Of a stretch of DNA of 64,000 nucleotides, positions 11,820 to 23,639 are shown piece by piece. Origin of the DNA: Aphrophora alni. Its lineage: Eukaryota; Arthropoda; Insecta; Hemiptera; Aphrophoridae. Under the pieces are notes generated by a model. That model had not been told where the DNA came from, searched no databases, and was given only the letters and a program-made list of their open reading frames with translations. A program made the translations under genes and the position numbers. The stretch spans positions 9,826,724 to 9,890,723 of the forward strand of contig OY740776.1 in the NCBI GenBank assembly GCA_963513935.1. The letters are read 5' to 3'. The first letter of the stretch is position 1. Each line of letters begins with the position of its first letter.

Positions 11820-12425
11820 TAGATTCACCATGTCAGACTTTCATACAAACACACCCATAGGTGCTATTATAAGTCAAGCATTGCCATTGTGGCCCAGCCA
11901 AGGAGCCCACCAAACCAAAATCCTAATAATAATAAATTAGAATATATTGAAAAGGGATTTTAATTATTAAAATATGAATTGCACTTGCGATTTTGATGAG
12001 CAGTGCAATATGACGTAGAAGAAGGGGAGGGGAGAGACGAGGAGTGGAGGCCTTGAGCTAGCGAGCCTACAGTCAGTCTGGCGCGAGTCTTGTCCGAGAG
12101 CCGCTAGACGGAAGACCGCCACGGGACGAGGTCAGTCCATTTTCGGCCACGTGCTATTAAATTCATCGGTATGCTTTTCGGCCACTTTTAAGGCTTAGTC
12201 TTACCGTTATGTCTTTCTCTTAAATTATAATCAATTTCTGTTTTGTAATTCGGCATATAATAAATATAATATTTAATTTCACTGGTTGCGTGCGTTCATT
12301 AGCGTCCTAACCCGACTCCTTGGCCCATCCTGACAAGATTCGGCTAAGTGTACGCGGTCTCCAGCCAGCCGGAGCTTCCAGCTGGTCAAAAGAAGTGGAG
12401 ACGGTCACACCATTACGCTGTAACC
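11820..12425 (+). mobile_element. Possible LTR-retroelement remnant
   Basis: A GC-richer island with AATAAA about 60 bp before 'cccatcctgacaagattcgg'. Nearly the same 20-mer follows an AATAAA-bearing stretch at about 14845-14925. A leader/primer-site sequence just past an LTR would explain this. No paired LTR, TG..CA ends or pol domain were found, so the call is weak. Confidence 0.3.
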
Positions 12426-13093
12426 TATAAATCCGGTTATTTGGTTGTTTTTAAATTGCGAATTTTCAGTGAAAAAGTAAACTCTGCATTGAAAACTTAT
12501 TTGATTAATAATAAATAAAGTATGTAGAACATGATTTTTTTTTAATCGCAATAAAAAAACCGGTTCCAGTTACAGTAAACAATTACCATATATTTTATTA
12601 AATATTTTAACCTAGTTTAGGATAATTGTCTGGTAAACAAATAATATATTTTCAAAGAGTTAAAATCATCATAAGAATTATTCATGGGATGAAGTATTCA
12701 AAGCAGTTTTATGCATACAATAGCAGTTTCAGATTATAGTCATAAAAAATGGGTTGTTATAAGTAGCTGTTCCATCAGCATTCTCTAGGTACTTACCCTT
12801 AATACATAGCCTATTTGTAAACTCCAAAGGCAAAAGTTACATCTGAATACTGGAAAGGGTTTTAGGTTAATTGAACTAAACTGTTTTTTACAGTATGCTA
12901 TTTAACTTGAGCAATATTTTCTGCAGTTTTGTATCATTGTTATTGCCAATATATAATACGATTAATATAAAATTACAAGAAGTATCTAAAATGTGTTATT
13001 TCCTTTACTATAATAGGACTACCTTGCCTAGGCCTAGTACTTGTCAGAAAACAATATAAAGATAATATATATTAACTGCAATAATTGACATAC

Positions 13094-13172
13094 CTGCAGA
13101 AGAAAAGGTAATGATGTCGAGGAATGACACAGCTCCAAACAATATATACAAATACGAAGACCTTGTAAACAT
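13094..13172 (-). CDS. Gene C, exon 1: start codon and signal peptide
   Basis: Minus-strand ATG at 13172-13170, 26 codons, then GCA-G and a strong donor (CAG-gtatgt) in phase 1. The peptide MFTRSSYLYILFGAVSF then LDIITFSSA has a basic n-region, a hydrophobic core and small residues before the junction, a good secretory signal with cleavage close to the exon boundary. It splices in frame to 7671-7746 (Asp-Asp-Tyr-Cys), a 5.3 kb intron. Gene B's first exon has the same design, length class and phase. The start was chosen because it gives the signal peptide and no other ATG lies in frame upstream before a stop. Confidence 0.7.
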
Positions 13173-13478
13173 TTTGAAAGGCAACTTAAAACTATGCAGT
13201 CGGTAGCCTAATCCTAGTCTCAATAAAAGTCCCCTAGCTCATACGTTTGTAACAAAACTGCAACTAAGAACTTAACTGATTAATAATCTTATCTCTAAGA
13301 GATAATTATTGACTTATAATATTATCTAGAAACAGAAACCAAATCAAGAAGGAAACAGTAATATGACTCATTTTATGACGCAAATCTCATTATACAAAAC
13401 AATAGAATACTAACAATTTTGATAGCACAGTATTGTAATTGAAATTAGGAATTTAGGAATAGAAATAGAATAATAAAT

Positions 13479-13541
13479 TATCGATACAGCATGTTAAATT
13501 TTATATCGATATATGGAGTATTATGAACGTTGTTATCGATA
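13479..13541. promoter_or_regulatory. Cluster of three DRE-type sites (TATCGATA)
   Basis: Three perfect TATCGATA palindromes at 13479-13486, 13504-13511 and 13534-13541, about 310-370 bp upstream of gene C's ATG. In insects TATCGATA is the DREF element, and its CGATA half also suits BEAF-type factors; both mark promoters of broadly expressed genes. I did not notice others in the window. The cluster plausibly marks gene C's promoter. Confidence 0.55.
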
Positions 13542-13559
13542 GACGCTAGTGAAACATTC

Positions 13560-14500
13560 TGTTCTTATATAACTAATTTTTACATGTATAAATTCAATGA
13601 TTATATCTAATTATAGATATATATTATCTTTTCATTTATTACATGTCATCTCGGGCAATTTTTTGTTGTTTTCTTTCTTTTTATATTTTACTTTTGCTTT
13701 TCTATCTTATTTAGTTGGAACGAGATCTTGGTTAAGATCCAATATATTTTATAATAAAAAAGTAAACTTACGAACAGTTGAAAGGTATGTTAGAGATATT
13801 TGGTGTATACAATTATTATAGCTCAAATTATAAACTAATGTAAGTAAATAATAGTTGAAGGAGGCAATGAACACTGAAACTACGGTTTCCAGAAGTGTGA
13901 TATCTATTAAGCATTGAAAGCAAGCAAATATAAGAGTTTCAAATAAAAGTTGAAACAATAATATAGTCCAATACACAATATATAACCTTTACAACAAAAC
14001 GGATTGTTAATATTTTGTAAAATAAAATTAACTTTGACCGCCCTAGGGTAAAATTAATATTTTCAAAATTATTTGCAAATTTTTTTCCTTTTTTTTTGCA
14101 AACACGTTTTTTCAAAATTATTTGCAAACACATGTGATTTAGAACATTAACAAATAATGTCTGCAGAATTGGTTCAATTAAAAAAAAAATTTTTTTTATG
14201 GAATAGTGGCTAATGCTATATGTCTGGGATTATAAAAACTACATTGTAAATAAAAATAATTCAATCACTGATCCGCTTTTGAAGAAATATGATTTTGGAA
14301 ATTTAATGAAAAGTAAAAAAAAATTCTGAAATCTTCATTTTTTTATTGAGACTAAACCTTATCATTGTCTGAAAATTGATCAAATCAAATCCAAGAAAAT
14401 GGTAATTTTGAGTTTTGATTTTATCACAGGTGTTTCAAACTGTAAGTTAAGTCAATTATATTTTACATGGTTATGCACCATTTGTTCACCTGTTCATGGG
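13560..14500. other. AT-rich intergenic sequence
   Basis: Several overlapping short ORFs on both strands (for example 13597-13821) have no family resemblance, splice signals or compositional bias; I see no gene. Confidence 0.5.
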
Positions 14501-14514
14501 GGCTATGGGAAGGG

Positions 14515-15080
14515 TCAGTATACTCATTCAGACTCAGTGGACCAAACCCCGCCCTAACAGCTGTATGAATTGTGGCAAGTATCCTCCACCTTGTAATAAA
14601 TAATAATTAATAATAATAAATAATAACCTAATAGAACTAAATTGGTAAGAGATGCATGGTTCATAGATTGCTGACGCAGGAGGTCTGGAGTACGAGGGGG
14701 GGGACGCTGGATGCAAGCCGGGAAACTGGCAGTCTGGAGGTAACAGCGTCCGGTGTGAGACTCATAAAAGGGGGGAATGATAGACTAGCTTTTGCCTTGC
14801 CGTAGTATATAGTTTTAGGATAGCCAGCAGAGATCTTTTGTTCAATAAACACCTTGAACTACAACTACCTGTTGTATCTTTTAAGCACCCATCCGCCACC
14901 AAACCATCCTGACAAAGATCGGACGCCCACGCTGTTGGGCCGGCGATCCTGTGTCCGGCTCCTTCGCTTGTACCGCTTGACAACATCCCTACAGCCAGTT
15001 CTCCAGTGTTTGAGATCAATGTTGTAACGAAGTTGATGCATAATGTTGAAAAATAGTTTAACTTTACCAACAATTATTTG
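14515..15080. mobile_element. Possible LTR-retroelement remnant, second copy
   Basis: Around 14840-14925: AATAAA, then 'cctgttgtatctttt', then 'ccatcctgacaaagatcgg', nearly the 20-mer at about 12326. Overlapping minus-strand ORFs up to 103 aa are by-products of its higher GC and match no protein I know. Boundaries undetermined. Confidence 0.3.
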
Positions 15081-15199
15081 TTCCAATGAACTTCAAAATC
15101 AGAATGACTTTTTTGTAATCAATTCAAAAAATATGTTAAGTTAAGGCTATTTATATTGTTTACACTGATGACCGACGGTACTTGATAGAATTCCATTTT

Positions 15200-15448
15200 A
15201 ACAAATAAAACACAATTTTTCTTTTGTAAAATTCTATAATTTATTATGGTCTAGCCGACCATGGTTTCGCCAGTTACGGCATTGACGAGGCTCTTACAAG
15301 ACTAAATACAAAGCACACTAATAGTTATGGTGTGCTTTGTATTTAGTCTTGTAAGAGCCTCGTCAATGCCGTAACTGGCGAAACCATGGTCGGCTAGACC
15401 ATAATAAATTATAGAATTTTACAAAAGAAAAATTGTGTTTTATTTGTT
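15200..15448. repeat. Near-perfect 249-bp palindrome
   Basis: Arms of about 118 bp, almost identical, separated by about 11 bp ('taatagttatg'). They include 'accatggtttcgccagttac', and read outward from the centre each arm has GCC-loop-GGC followed by CGAAACC. Such high identity suggests recent insertion or gene conversion. A long cruciform is possible. No coding sequence. Confidence 0.9.
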
Positions 15449-15459
15449 ATGGCTATTTA

Positions 15460-16530
15460 TTTTTATTTCTAGATATTTTTTAAAATATTTTTTTCTCTCT
15501 CGGCCGTGCGCCCCCTGGGAGCTTGCGACCATAGGCCCGGGCCTATTGGGAAATCCGGCCCTGTATATCTTGTTCAAATAAGGAAGGGGGTGGGTATGGG
15601 ACTGCCCCTAATCCTCATGCACATGCAACCCAACTTCTGACAGCTAACACTACTGGACTCTTTTTCATATAAGTATGAAATTGTTCCATATTTTTGAAAT
15701 TTAAAGGTGTCATTTATTCTTTGTAACATTATTTTGAAAATGTCTTTGAATACCTGTGGTATTTTTGATGTTCAGTACTTTATATTTATTTCTAGCGTCT
15801 AATTGTTACTTGAAACTATAGTTTGTAATGAATGCTACTATTTTGTGTAGCTAGGAATATGATAACTGTATCAATAAAATATTATCTAGTCTATATAAAA
15901 TAAAGCAGAAAAATTAGGAAGGATTGTTAATAACAAACACTAAAATAACCATTCATTAAAATGCATGTAATTGGTTATAATGTAACTTATAATTAACACC
16001 AACGTAACAAAGTTTGATGTTATAAGTTGAATGTAGAAAACTATATAAATCAATGTACAGAATTTCAATAAAGAAGAAAAAACCAAAATATAAACAAAAC
16101 AGAATTTTACAATACAAAAATCCTTCCAAAACCATTTGGAAAATTATAAATACAAATAAATTTTCTTTTACACCATAAAATTCATATCATATATGCATTA
16201 AATCAAGATTAATAGCCATAGAGCAAAATTTTACAAATAAACATGTACATTTATACTATGAAACATATTTTTTAGTTACCAAATCATGTAAAGCAAAGAA
16301 GAAAAACAATGGAATGCAATTCCTCAATAAAAAACATACTGCACAGTTAAAGAGTACATACATTTAGATTGCCAGAGTTAAATAATAATAATTATTATTA
16401 CTGTTATAAAACAACATTTAAAAATACTTTTGTTATTCAACAATTATTGTCTTAAATTCATTATTCTTTAAACACTTACAAAGACGCGCATAATAAGTCA
16501 TTTTCATCATTTTCACTGGACCAGACACTG
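15460..16530. other. Intergenic sequence, nothing identified
   Basis: A small GC-rich block at 15500-15565 ('ggcccgggcctattgggaaa') looks like a transposon scrap; the rest is AT-rich. Confidence 0.45.
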
Positions 16531-16559
16531 TTTTTGTCTCCTGGTGTCAGATTTATCAG

Positions 16560-17377
16560 GAACTGCTGATCAATTCAATGGTCACTACCTTTGTTTTTCC
16601 AATCATCATTAATTGCTTTTTCCACATGCATGGTGTGAACTTCTCGACTGCTACGTCAAAAAGTATTTCCACATCTTTCAACTTGTGAGTCATATTTTTG
16701 AGATTTAACTCTTACAAATCCTTTGAGACGATAGCATCGCTAGATTAATCGGCTTGTAGCAGAATGGGTATGGAGGTAGATGGATAGGTTTATGTCCTTG
16801 CTCTTTAATATCAATTCACATGTATGCAAAGTTGGTTTGTGTAGACAAATGGATTAATACAACTTCGCCTTTCATAGATCTTCATTGATTTTGTTGATCC
16901 AAGTTTCATCTAAAAATACTTTTGAAACCTACATACTAAGAAAAACCTTCCTGTTGTTAAAGGACTTGTGTCTAAATCCCAAATCATGTGTAATGTTTTT
17001 CTAAAGGAATTTAACCCACCCTTGAATAACTCTGCATCCTTTAGGGAAGAGACGAGTTTACAAAGAGTAGGTACTTCTTTATGTACATAGTTTGTGACAG
17101 TGTGGCCTCAAATCACACTCTTGTAGAAGTTGTCCAACCCTGTGACTTTTCATTTCCTGTTTTTCTTCCTTGGTGTGTTGACAAAGAATTGACCTTGTGA
17201 GTTGCTGGTGTCTAATTGTATCTGGTCATCTTCCATTTCCACATTTTTGATTTCAACCTCGCAATTGTCTGCAGTATCATGTTCTCTTTCATCTCGGACT
17301 CTTCTGGTAGGGATGACTGTAGATGGAGTCTTTGGAGAGATGGTCTTCTTGGACATTTCCCTAGTAAAGTACTTCAA
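16560..17377 (-). pseudogene. Degenerate IS630/DDE-type transposase
   Basis: Minus-strand reading in shifting frames recalls insect IS630-like (Tc1/mariner superfamily) transposases. Recognisable pieces in order: an intact 75-codon start (17150-17377) rich in charged residues; 'CKLVSSLKDAELFKGG'; LGFRHKSFNNRKVFL; DETWINKI, where the Asp matches the first catalytic residue; a degraded region; and near the end THKLKDVEILFDVAVEKF with TPCMWKKAI, like the family's C-terminal 'K.KDV..L...A...TP..WKK'. Several stops and frameshifts interrupt it and the second and third catalytic acids were not located. No terminal repeats found. A dead element. Confidence 0.55.
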
Positions 17378-17399
17378 ATACTCTTACACTGTAAGATAC

Positions 17400-18530
17400 A
17401 GAACACTTAACACAAGTACTATCCTACACTGTACGTCTTTACTGTAGCTATCTGCTCTGAGGTTACAGAATGAAAAACATGGTGGCATAAAGGGCTTTGT
17501 GATAGTATTGTGGTCAGACAAAACTTGCAGTATAATAAATACATAAGCTATAAACAAGAAATAAAATAAGTATTACAAATTAAACCCAGTGTTAGGAATT
17601 AGGATAGTTTTAGTTAGGAATATAGTGCAAGTTCTTTTTAAGAAGCCAGTATAAGAACAATTATTGTGACAGACCTGGAAAAATGATGAAATTGCTTAAC
17701 TTGCAAGTAAGGCAGCTGTCATTGATGCTACAATGATATATAAACCCTTGGGTGGGAGGAAACGTGGCCAGTGGGCCAAGATTGATGAAGGAGGTGCTGC
17801 AGGAATTCTTGAAAATAGCCAGAAGGACTTGTCAAGTAAGAGCTTTGTGGGAGAATAATTCTTGAAGATAGTGAAACGGACTTGGCAAGAAATAGCTTCC
17901 TGGGAGAATTGAGACTTCAGACGAGTATCCATAAGAGTGGTAAGAAGGATTATCAAACTTCGTGTATTAAGAAACTTGTAATTATTTCAGAGTCAGATAG
18001 TTAAACTATAATGTAGAATCAGATCTGTGAGTCACAATAATTAGAGTCTGGATTAATAGTTATAATAAGAATACTGTAGCATTGTAATAAGATAGGTGAT
18101 GGTTATTTTTGTTAATAATTCATAATACAGGTTAATTGTGTACTGAACCATCTGATTATGTTGAAAATAAAGAACCCAGGTAGTTTACAGGAATGAATCC
18201 TAACACCAGCCTTCGGGTTTTGTATTAAATGAAAGATAAAAAAATGAATCCTTAATGTGCTAAAGACTGCTGATTTGAAGCTTCCAATTTTAGCAATTGA
18301 AAACTCAACCAAGACTAAATTCATTTTTTCAACTGACATAAACAAAGCCGTTCTGTTCAAGATGGAAATTTACAGACTCCATGTAGAAATTTAATGTGGA
18401 ATAGATGAATGGACAGAAGAAACTTCTTATATTGATCTTTAAGGATACAGTATAGAATAATAAGATGGCAGTGAGGTTTGTTATTTTCTCCTTCTTGTTT
18501 AAAGGCAAAACACTTCTCTGTCATCACTGC
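17400..18530. other. Intergenic sequence with an internal duplication
   Basis: Around 17800-17915 a block of about 55 bp ('gggagaataattcttgaa' / 'gggagaattgagacttc') occurs twice in diverged form. No gene recognised. Confidence 0.4.
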
Positions 18531-18539
18531 CTATAAATA

Positions 18540-18745
18540 AAAGGAGGAAAAGAACATAAAATAAAGACCACTAGCTCACGAATACTCTAATAGTGTCAGA
18601 CTCGGAAAATAATAAGATTTTATCTAGAGAGTCCTGATTGGAAAGATAAAAGAGATAAATCTAACCCAAGACTACATGAATAATGATGTAGATTCAGCTA
18701 GGTACAACCATGCTCATACTCATTATAAGTGACCTTTTAAGGGCG
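18540..18745 (+). repeat. Interspersed repeat family S1, copy 3
   Basis: 'aaagaacataaaataaagac', 'tactctaatagt', 'gaaagataaaagagat' and a tail 'atgctcatactcattataag' match 460-690. 18750-19450 beyond it holds nothing recognised. Confidence 0.6.
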
Positions 18746-19619
18746 CAGTGAGGTTTATAGGGTCTTAAAGAAGAGGTTTAAGTAACTTAGAAAGTGGGGT
18801 TACACAGTATTTTGTGAATTAGTATCGACAAATGTAAAATTAAGATAGAACTGATTAAAGAAAGGGATACTGAATGGATATACATACAATATTTAAAACA
18901 TAAATTATCTCTCAATCAGCTGACAGGATTTTCAGTGATTAATAGGCCTAAAAACTTGTCACTGTCCAGGTGTGAAATACACCATAAAAATAATGGGTTT
19001 GCTGGATTTAAAGTCTATTGTTTCTTCTCCTACAGATCAGACGGAGCAGAACACCTTTAGTGTGAGTGATATTTGCTCACAGCGGAGATTCTGCTTACTT
19101 AATAAGTCCTGAATTATTTACGAGTGATTTGGGGAACTCTAGTCATATATATCATTTCCAGTTAAAAATTTTAACAGTTTTGAAAACCTACATTTGTGTG
19201 ACACCATGTATTTTAAAAGATTGTAGACCTATTTTAAAAGAGTACGGACTCACACCAGTATGACAGGTACCCTGCACCTTATAGAAAGATCTAAAGATTT
19301 AAGACTAGTATATTATATTATAACAATATCATTTAAACATACATTTACATAATCTAACAGGAAAGTACAACAAGGATTTTTTTACACTGAACAGTAATTG
19401 GGAAATTCAGCAGTCATGATTTCAGAAAGAAGGGGATCATAAGCAGGGAACCAAGTTGTCTGTCACCGTCAGGCACCATGTGTCACCGCCAGGCACCGTC
19501 TATCACTATTCGTCAACATCCGCCACTGTTCCTCACCAGTTGTTACCATATTTTTTGCGGCAAAAACCCACTTGCCCATCAATCCCCAGCACTTAACCGG
19601 CAAAAATACAGCAATTGCG

Positions 19620-19914
19620 ATGGAGAGTTCCTCCGATGAGGAGTTAATTGTGATAGCTGCGGTGTGTGCTGAGGAAGAGAAGAGGCAAAAACGTAGGAAA
19701 CACAAGTACTGAGTTCACGAGATTTACAAGAGAAGAAATGCGTACGGTGAATTCCATCATTTGTTTGAAGACTTAAAACAGGATAACGTAAATTTTTTTT
19801 GTACTTCCGTATTAAGTTCTACGAGCTTCTTGAGATACTTAAATACCCATTTAAATCAGTACATTCCGTGAAGTCATTTGTCCTGAAGAGAGACTCACCC
19901 TGACACTGAAATAA
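19620..19914 (+). pseudogene. PIF/Harbinger transposase, N-terminal fragment
   Basis: From ATG: MESSSDEELIVIAAV, then a Lys/Arg-rich stretch ending HKY, a TGA where the family has Trp, then VHEIYKRRNAYGEFHHLF, EDLKQDNVNFF, and in another frame TFREVICPEERLTLTLK. This is the conserved start of HARBI1-like transposases (W-V-H..RR..GEFHHL, then R..I.PEERL). One nonsense codon and at least one frameshift near a T-run kill it. The DDE part lies at 21770-22140; a gap holding the element's second gene on the other strand separates them. Confidence 0.7.
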
Positions 19915-20689
19915 GTAGTTTAATACAATGTTATTTTTACACAATACATCATACATAATAGTAATTATATAATAGTTTCAGTAATTTCTTGTTTATGATT
20001 TCTAAATTAAAAAGGCATAAATAGGAATATCATACGAATCTTATATTTGTTTCTGCTCTTAAACTGTTAATATATAATAAAAAATTGTTTTATTCTTTGT
20101 ATGAGAACTGATTAGCCTTGTTTTATTGTTCTGTTTTAAATTTCATAAAATAAAGTTATGTCTTAAATGAAACGGTAAAACCAAATGTAAGTTTATGATG
20201 TAAAACATTCTTGCTAGAAAGATAATGAAGGTAAGTTTATAAGTGTATAGGTAGATAATTTAATATTAAGCAGTTAATTGTTTTTGGGGGAAAGATACTT
20301 GTTTACTCTAGATGTATCTGTAAATTATTGTACTGTACTTGTTTACAGTTTCTCTATAACAATAAATGAAATAATAATAATCATTTACTTGGGGGAAAAG
20401 GGTGAAATAAGTGAACCATTATAAAAGTTGAAGTTTATAACAATTAGAAACATTTAATTTCAGGACAAATAAAAAGTTATGACTAGCCCTAATACAATGT
20501 TGTTTCCAAACTCATTAGGGTCATTGTTTTACAGGTTTACAGCCTGTTTACTCACATCTTGTCACTTATACTTTTTATTAAATTCGCCAATATTGGCATA
20601 AACAAAATCTTGAGCACTTGTTCCTTGCGTCTGGTTTAGGATCTTGGTAGGTCAGAACTGAAGATGGAGATAATGTTGCTGAAGAGCTT

Positions 20690-21310
20690 GAAAAACAAGG
20701 TGAAGCTAAATTTTTATAGCACTGATTTACTGGTGGAGGAGGCTTGAAAGTATCTTGCTGTTGCTCCTAATTCTTCATCTCTAATTAATTTACTAGACCA
20801 TATATCTTCCCCTTTGCTTCTATAATCAAACCTGGAGCAAAAACCCTGACTGTATCCTTCATAGCTTTGAAGAACATAGTGAGTGCATCACCACTTGGGG
20901 ATTGTTTTTTTGTGGTTTATACTTTTTTGAATGTAACCAATTGGAGGGGGTGTTTTATCATTTGCCCCTTTCTAAGATGGAGTGGCGCGATTCTCAATGT
21001 GTTTGTTGGTGCTGCAGATGTTGTTTCTTTGGTCATAGGACCTCATTTATAGCAATTTCTATATCGTCCTTGACTTACATTGTTCTTGAATTAAAATAAC
21101 TATTTGAGTTCACAGAACTTGTATCACGAAAGTGTCCGAGATGTATTACCGCTGATTACCGCAAATAGAAAGATTACTGATCTGCTCCCTTTCTGCCAGA
21201 TGTGGTATAACAAAAGCCACCTGTTCTTCATATTTCTATTTTCATTTTTACTGCTTGCCCCAATGAAGTTTTCCTCACTTTATTTGCTTCACAAAAGTGT
21301 CCCGTAAGCT
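20690..21310 (-). pseudogene. MADF/BESS-like accessory gene of the Harbinger element
   Basis: On the minus strand 20785-20905 reads SPSGDALTMFFKAMKDTVRV then FAPGLIIEAKGKIYGLVN, a BESS-type protein-interaction motif (L..FF.SM..T...L). PIF/Harbinger elements carry a second Myb/MADF-type gene, often divergent from the transposase, and the position between the two transposase pieces fits. The MADF part upstream (to about 21310) is only hinted at. A stop after LVN and other breaks make it a pseudogene. Plus-strand ORFs here are shadows. Confidence 0.5.
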
Positions 21311-21769
21311 AGCCCATCTTTTTTTTGCATATAATAGATGTAAAGGAAAAAAATATTATGTAAAATAAATGCACATAACAAACATTTTAATGATTAGAAA
21401 TGCAATAACATTATATCAGGCTAAGTGAAAAGTGAAATTAAATTCTTAAAGAATTAAAAAGATCTACAGAAGAATAAAATACAAATTTCATTAGCTTGCA
21501 GTGTTGCAAATAATTAATAACATAAAGTTTAGTATAATGTGTTTATAATTAAAAATTACATGTTGTTTGTATGTCAGGGTCAGACAACCCAGGCGTAGAT
21601 ATTGTGAAAATGTGCGTGAAATAACCATTTAACTACAGAATCACAATTAGACTGCAAATCGCCCACAACTGTTACTAATTTTTATTTTTAGGTTCCTGGG
21701 ACATGTGAACTCATACACTACTCTATCATTCAGCTACTGTTTGTTTCATAGTTTACTGATATGATTTGG

Positions 21770-22144
21770 AACGTTTTGTCACCAATTGTTATGCTCAGCA
21801 CTGGACAAGATTTCTTAGAAATGTGGAACTTTCCTATCTGCGTGGGAGCTCAAGATGGCAAGCATGTTGCCATAGAGAAGCCACCAAAATCTGGTTCTCT
21901 CTTTTCAACTACAAACACTATCATAGCATTGATTTGTTAGCACAGGTTGAGGCCAACTACAGATTTATCACAGTTGATGTTGGAGCATATGGTCGGAACA
22001 GTGATGGTGGCAGTTTCCAAACTTCAACACTTGGAAAGAGATTAATAACCAATCAACTCAATTTACCTACAAATAAACCCTTGCCAATAACAACAACTGT
22101 AACACCTCATGTAATCATAGGAGACGCAGAATTTCAACTTCAAG
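21770..22144 (+). pseudogene. PIF/Harbinger transposase, DDE fragment
   Basis: Two frames carry the catalytic region. First FPICVGAQDGKHVAIEKP, with the first catalytic Asp in QDGKHV. Then, after a frameshift, FNYKHYHSIDLLAQVEANY, RFITVDVGAYGRNSDGG (second Asp) and TSTLGKRL. This is the DDE_Tnp_4 pattern of HARBI1-like transposases (S.FNYK..HS..L.A..DA.Y.F...D.G..G..SD). The homology runs to FQLQGNLM, where a 300-bp foldback insertion interrupts it. Confidence 0.8.
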
Positions 22145-22156
22145 GCAACTTGATGT

Positions 22157-22456
22157 CTATAAAACACTGAATCCCCTACCACAAGCTTGGTACAATAACA
22201 CAAACACAAATAAAATAAAATATTTATTTGCCTTATGTTATTATAATTCCCTGATGTATATTTCGGTAACCAAGTTACCATCATCGATAATACAATTTGG
22301 TAACTTGGTTACCGAAATGTACATCAGGGAATTATAATAACATAAGGAAAATAAATATTTTATTTTATTTGTGTTTGTGTTATTGTACCATACTTGTGGT
22401 AGGGGACTCAGTGTTTTATAGTGTTCACATTCACCACAGTGCTCATTGAACATCTA
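22157..22456. mobile_element. Foldback insertion with 12-bp target duplication
   Basis: Inserted in the Harbinger transposase gene and flanked by the 12-bp direct repeat GCAACTTGATGT (22145-22156 and 22457-22468). It contains a near-perfect palindrome, 22157-22421. Each arm has a hairpin GGTAAC-TTG-GTTACC followed by GAAAT, preceded on the minus strand by CGATGATG, a hammerhead-like arrangement (minus 22259-22286, plus about 22290-22320). Variable-length duplications and hammerheads suit Penelope-like or retrozyme-type retroelements, but no reverse transcriptase is present. Confidence 0.75.
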
Positions 22457-22468
22457 GCAACTTGATGT

Positions 22469-22680
22469 GTTCATAACCTGAGGCTGATTTAGAAAATGAT
22501 GAAATCAGGAAAGTGTACAACTATAGACACTGCCAAGCCAGAAGAGTGGTTGAGAATGCATTTGGTCTACATACCAAAACGTTTAAATGAAATTCAACTA
22601 AGTATAACATTCTACCAAGAAATTTTGACAAATTGTTTTGGCTACTGTTGTTTTACATAACTTTCTAAGAAATGATAAAT
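22469..22680 (+). pseudogene. PIF/Harbinger transposase, C-terminal fragment
   Basis: Resumes after the insertion: EADLENDEIRKVYNYRHC then QARRVVENAFGL. The family's R.ARR.VENAFG block with the catalytic Glu (VEN) is intact here. Stops and frameshifts follow. Together with 19620-22144 it gives one roughly 3 kb dead Harbinger element. Outer terminal repeats were not identified. Confidence 0.75.
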
Positions 22681-23084
22681 GGCGATAAATTGCTGGCCAT
22701 GTACCAGCCATACTCCTGATGTAGTTTTATTTTCTTTAAGACAAATGAAAATGAATGTAACGCGTTTAAAATAAAATGAAACGTGGAGGAGGCAATATGG
22801 ATTGTTAATATCAAATGATAGTACAATTTTAAAATAATGTTGAGGTATGAGGTTGGCATCAAAAATTTTAACCTGTTGGTTTTCTTCACCATTCAGTGCC
22901 CTTCCATTTTTGTCACTGGGAACTTTTTTATCGAACATTAAGAGCTCAACGGTTTTCACATGGTCTTCCTGCAGTTGGCTGATAGATAAAAAAAAATTGA
23001 TGTTTTTGGGATATGTCCATTATGAAGTCACTCGAGTCCAAAAAAGTGATTTTTGGAATGATGTCTGTTTGTCAGGAATCTGTC

Positions 23085-23600
23085 TGTATGTCGTCTGTCG
23101 TATATCGGGTTTTCTACAGCTCAAAAACGAGTGGATAGATTTTAAACAATTCGGTATGAAAACGTAATTCGAACTTGTCTCAGATTTTTTTTTTAAATCT
23201 CCCCAAAGAGAGCCTAAAAAGAGCCTAAAAAGAGCCCATAAAATAGCCTTAAACAGAACCCCATAAATGAGCCCCAAAAAGTCAAAAAAGAGCACGAAAA
23301 AGAGCCCAAAAGTAAAAAAAGTGCAAAAAGTCCAAAAAAGAACCCCAAAAAGCCCCAAAGAGTAAAAAAAGAGCCAAAAAATCTCCCAAAGGAATTCCCC
23401 CAAAAAGTGCACCGAAAAAGGATCCTAATAAGAGCTCAAAAGAACCCAAAAAAGTGCCCCTAATAAGAGCCCAAAACATCGTCTGTCGTATATGGGGTTT
23501 TCTACAGCTCAAAAAACGAGTGGATGGATTTTTAAACAAATTCGGTATGAAAACATATTTCGAACTTATCTCAGAATTTTTTTTTCTCGATTACTTAAAA
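23085..23600 (+). repeat. Purine-rich 11-bp array between direct repeats
   Basis: 23200-23465 is made of imperfect 'agagccc(a)taaaa' units of about 11 bp. It is flanked by two copies of a roughly 95-bp sequence ('cgtctgtcgtatat', 'gggttttctacagctcaaaa', 'attcggtatgaaaac') at 23090-23185 and 23478-23575. ORFs on the minus strand (23020-23539) are low-complexity by-products. Confidence 0.8.
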
Positions 23601-23639
23601 TATGAGGGTAGATCCCATAAGATAAAAAGAAAATAATTA

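Noticed and set aside
22642..23167. Overlapping ORFs of 75-130 aa on both strands
   Set aside because: Low-complexity and repeat-derived, bordering the purine-rich array.
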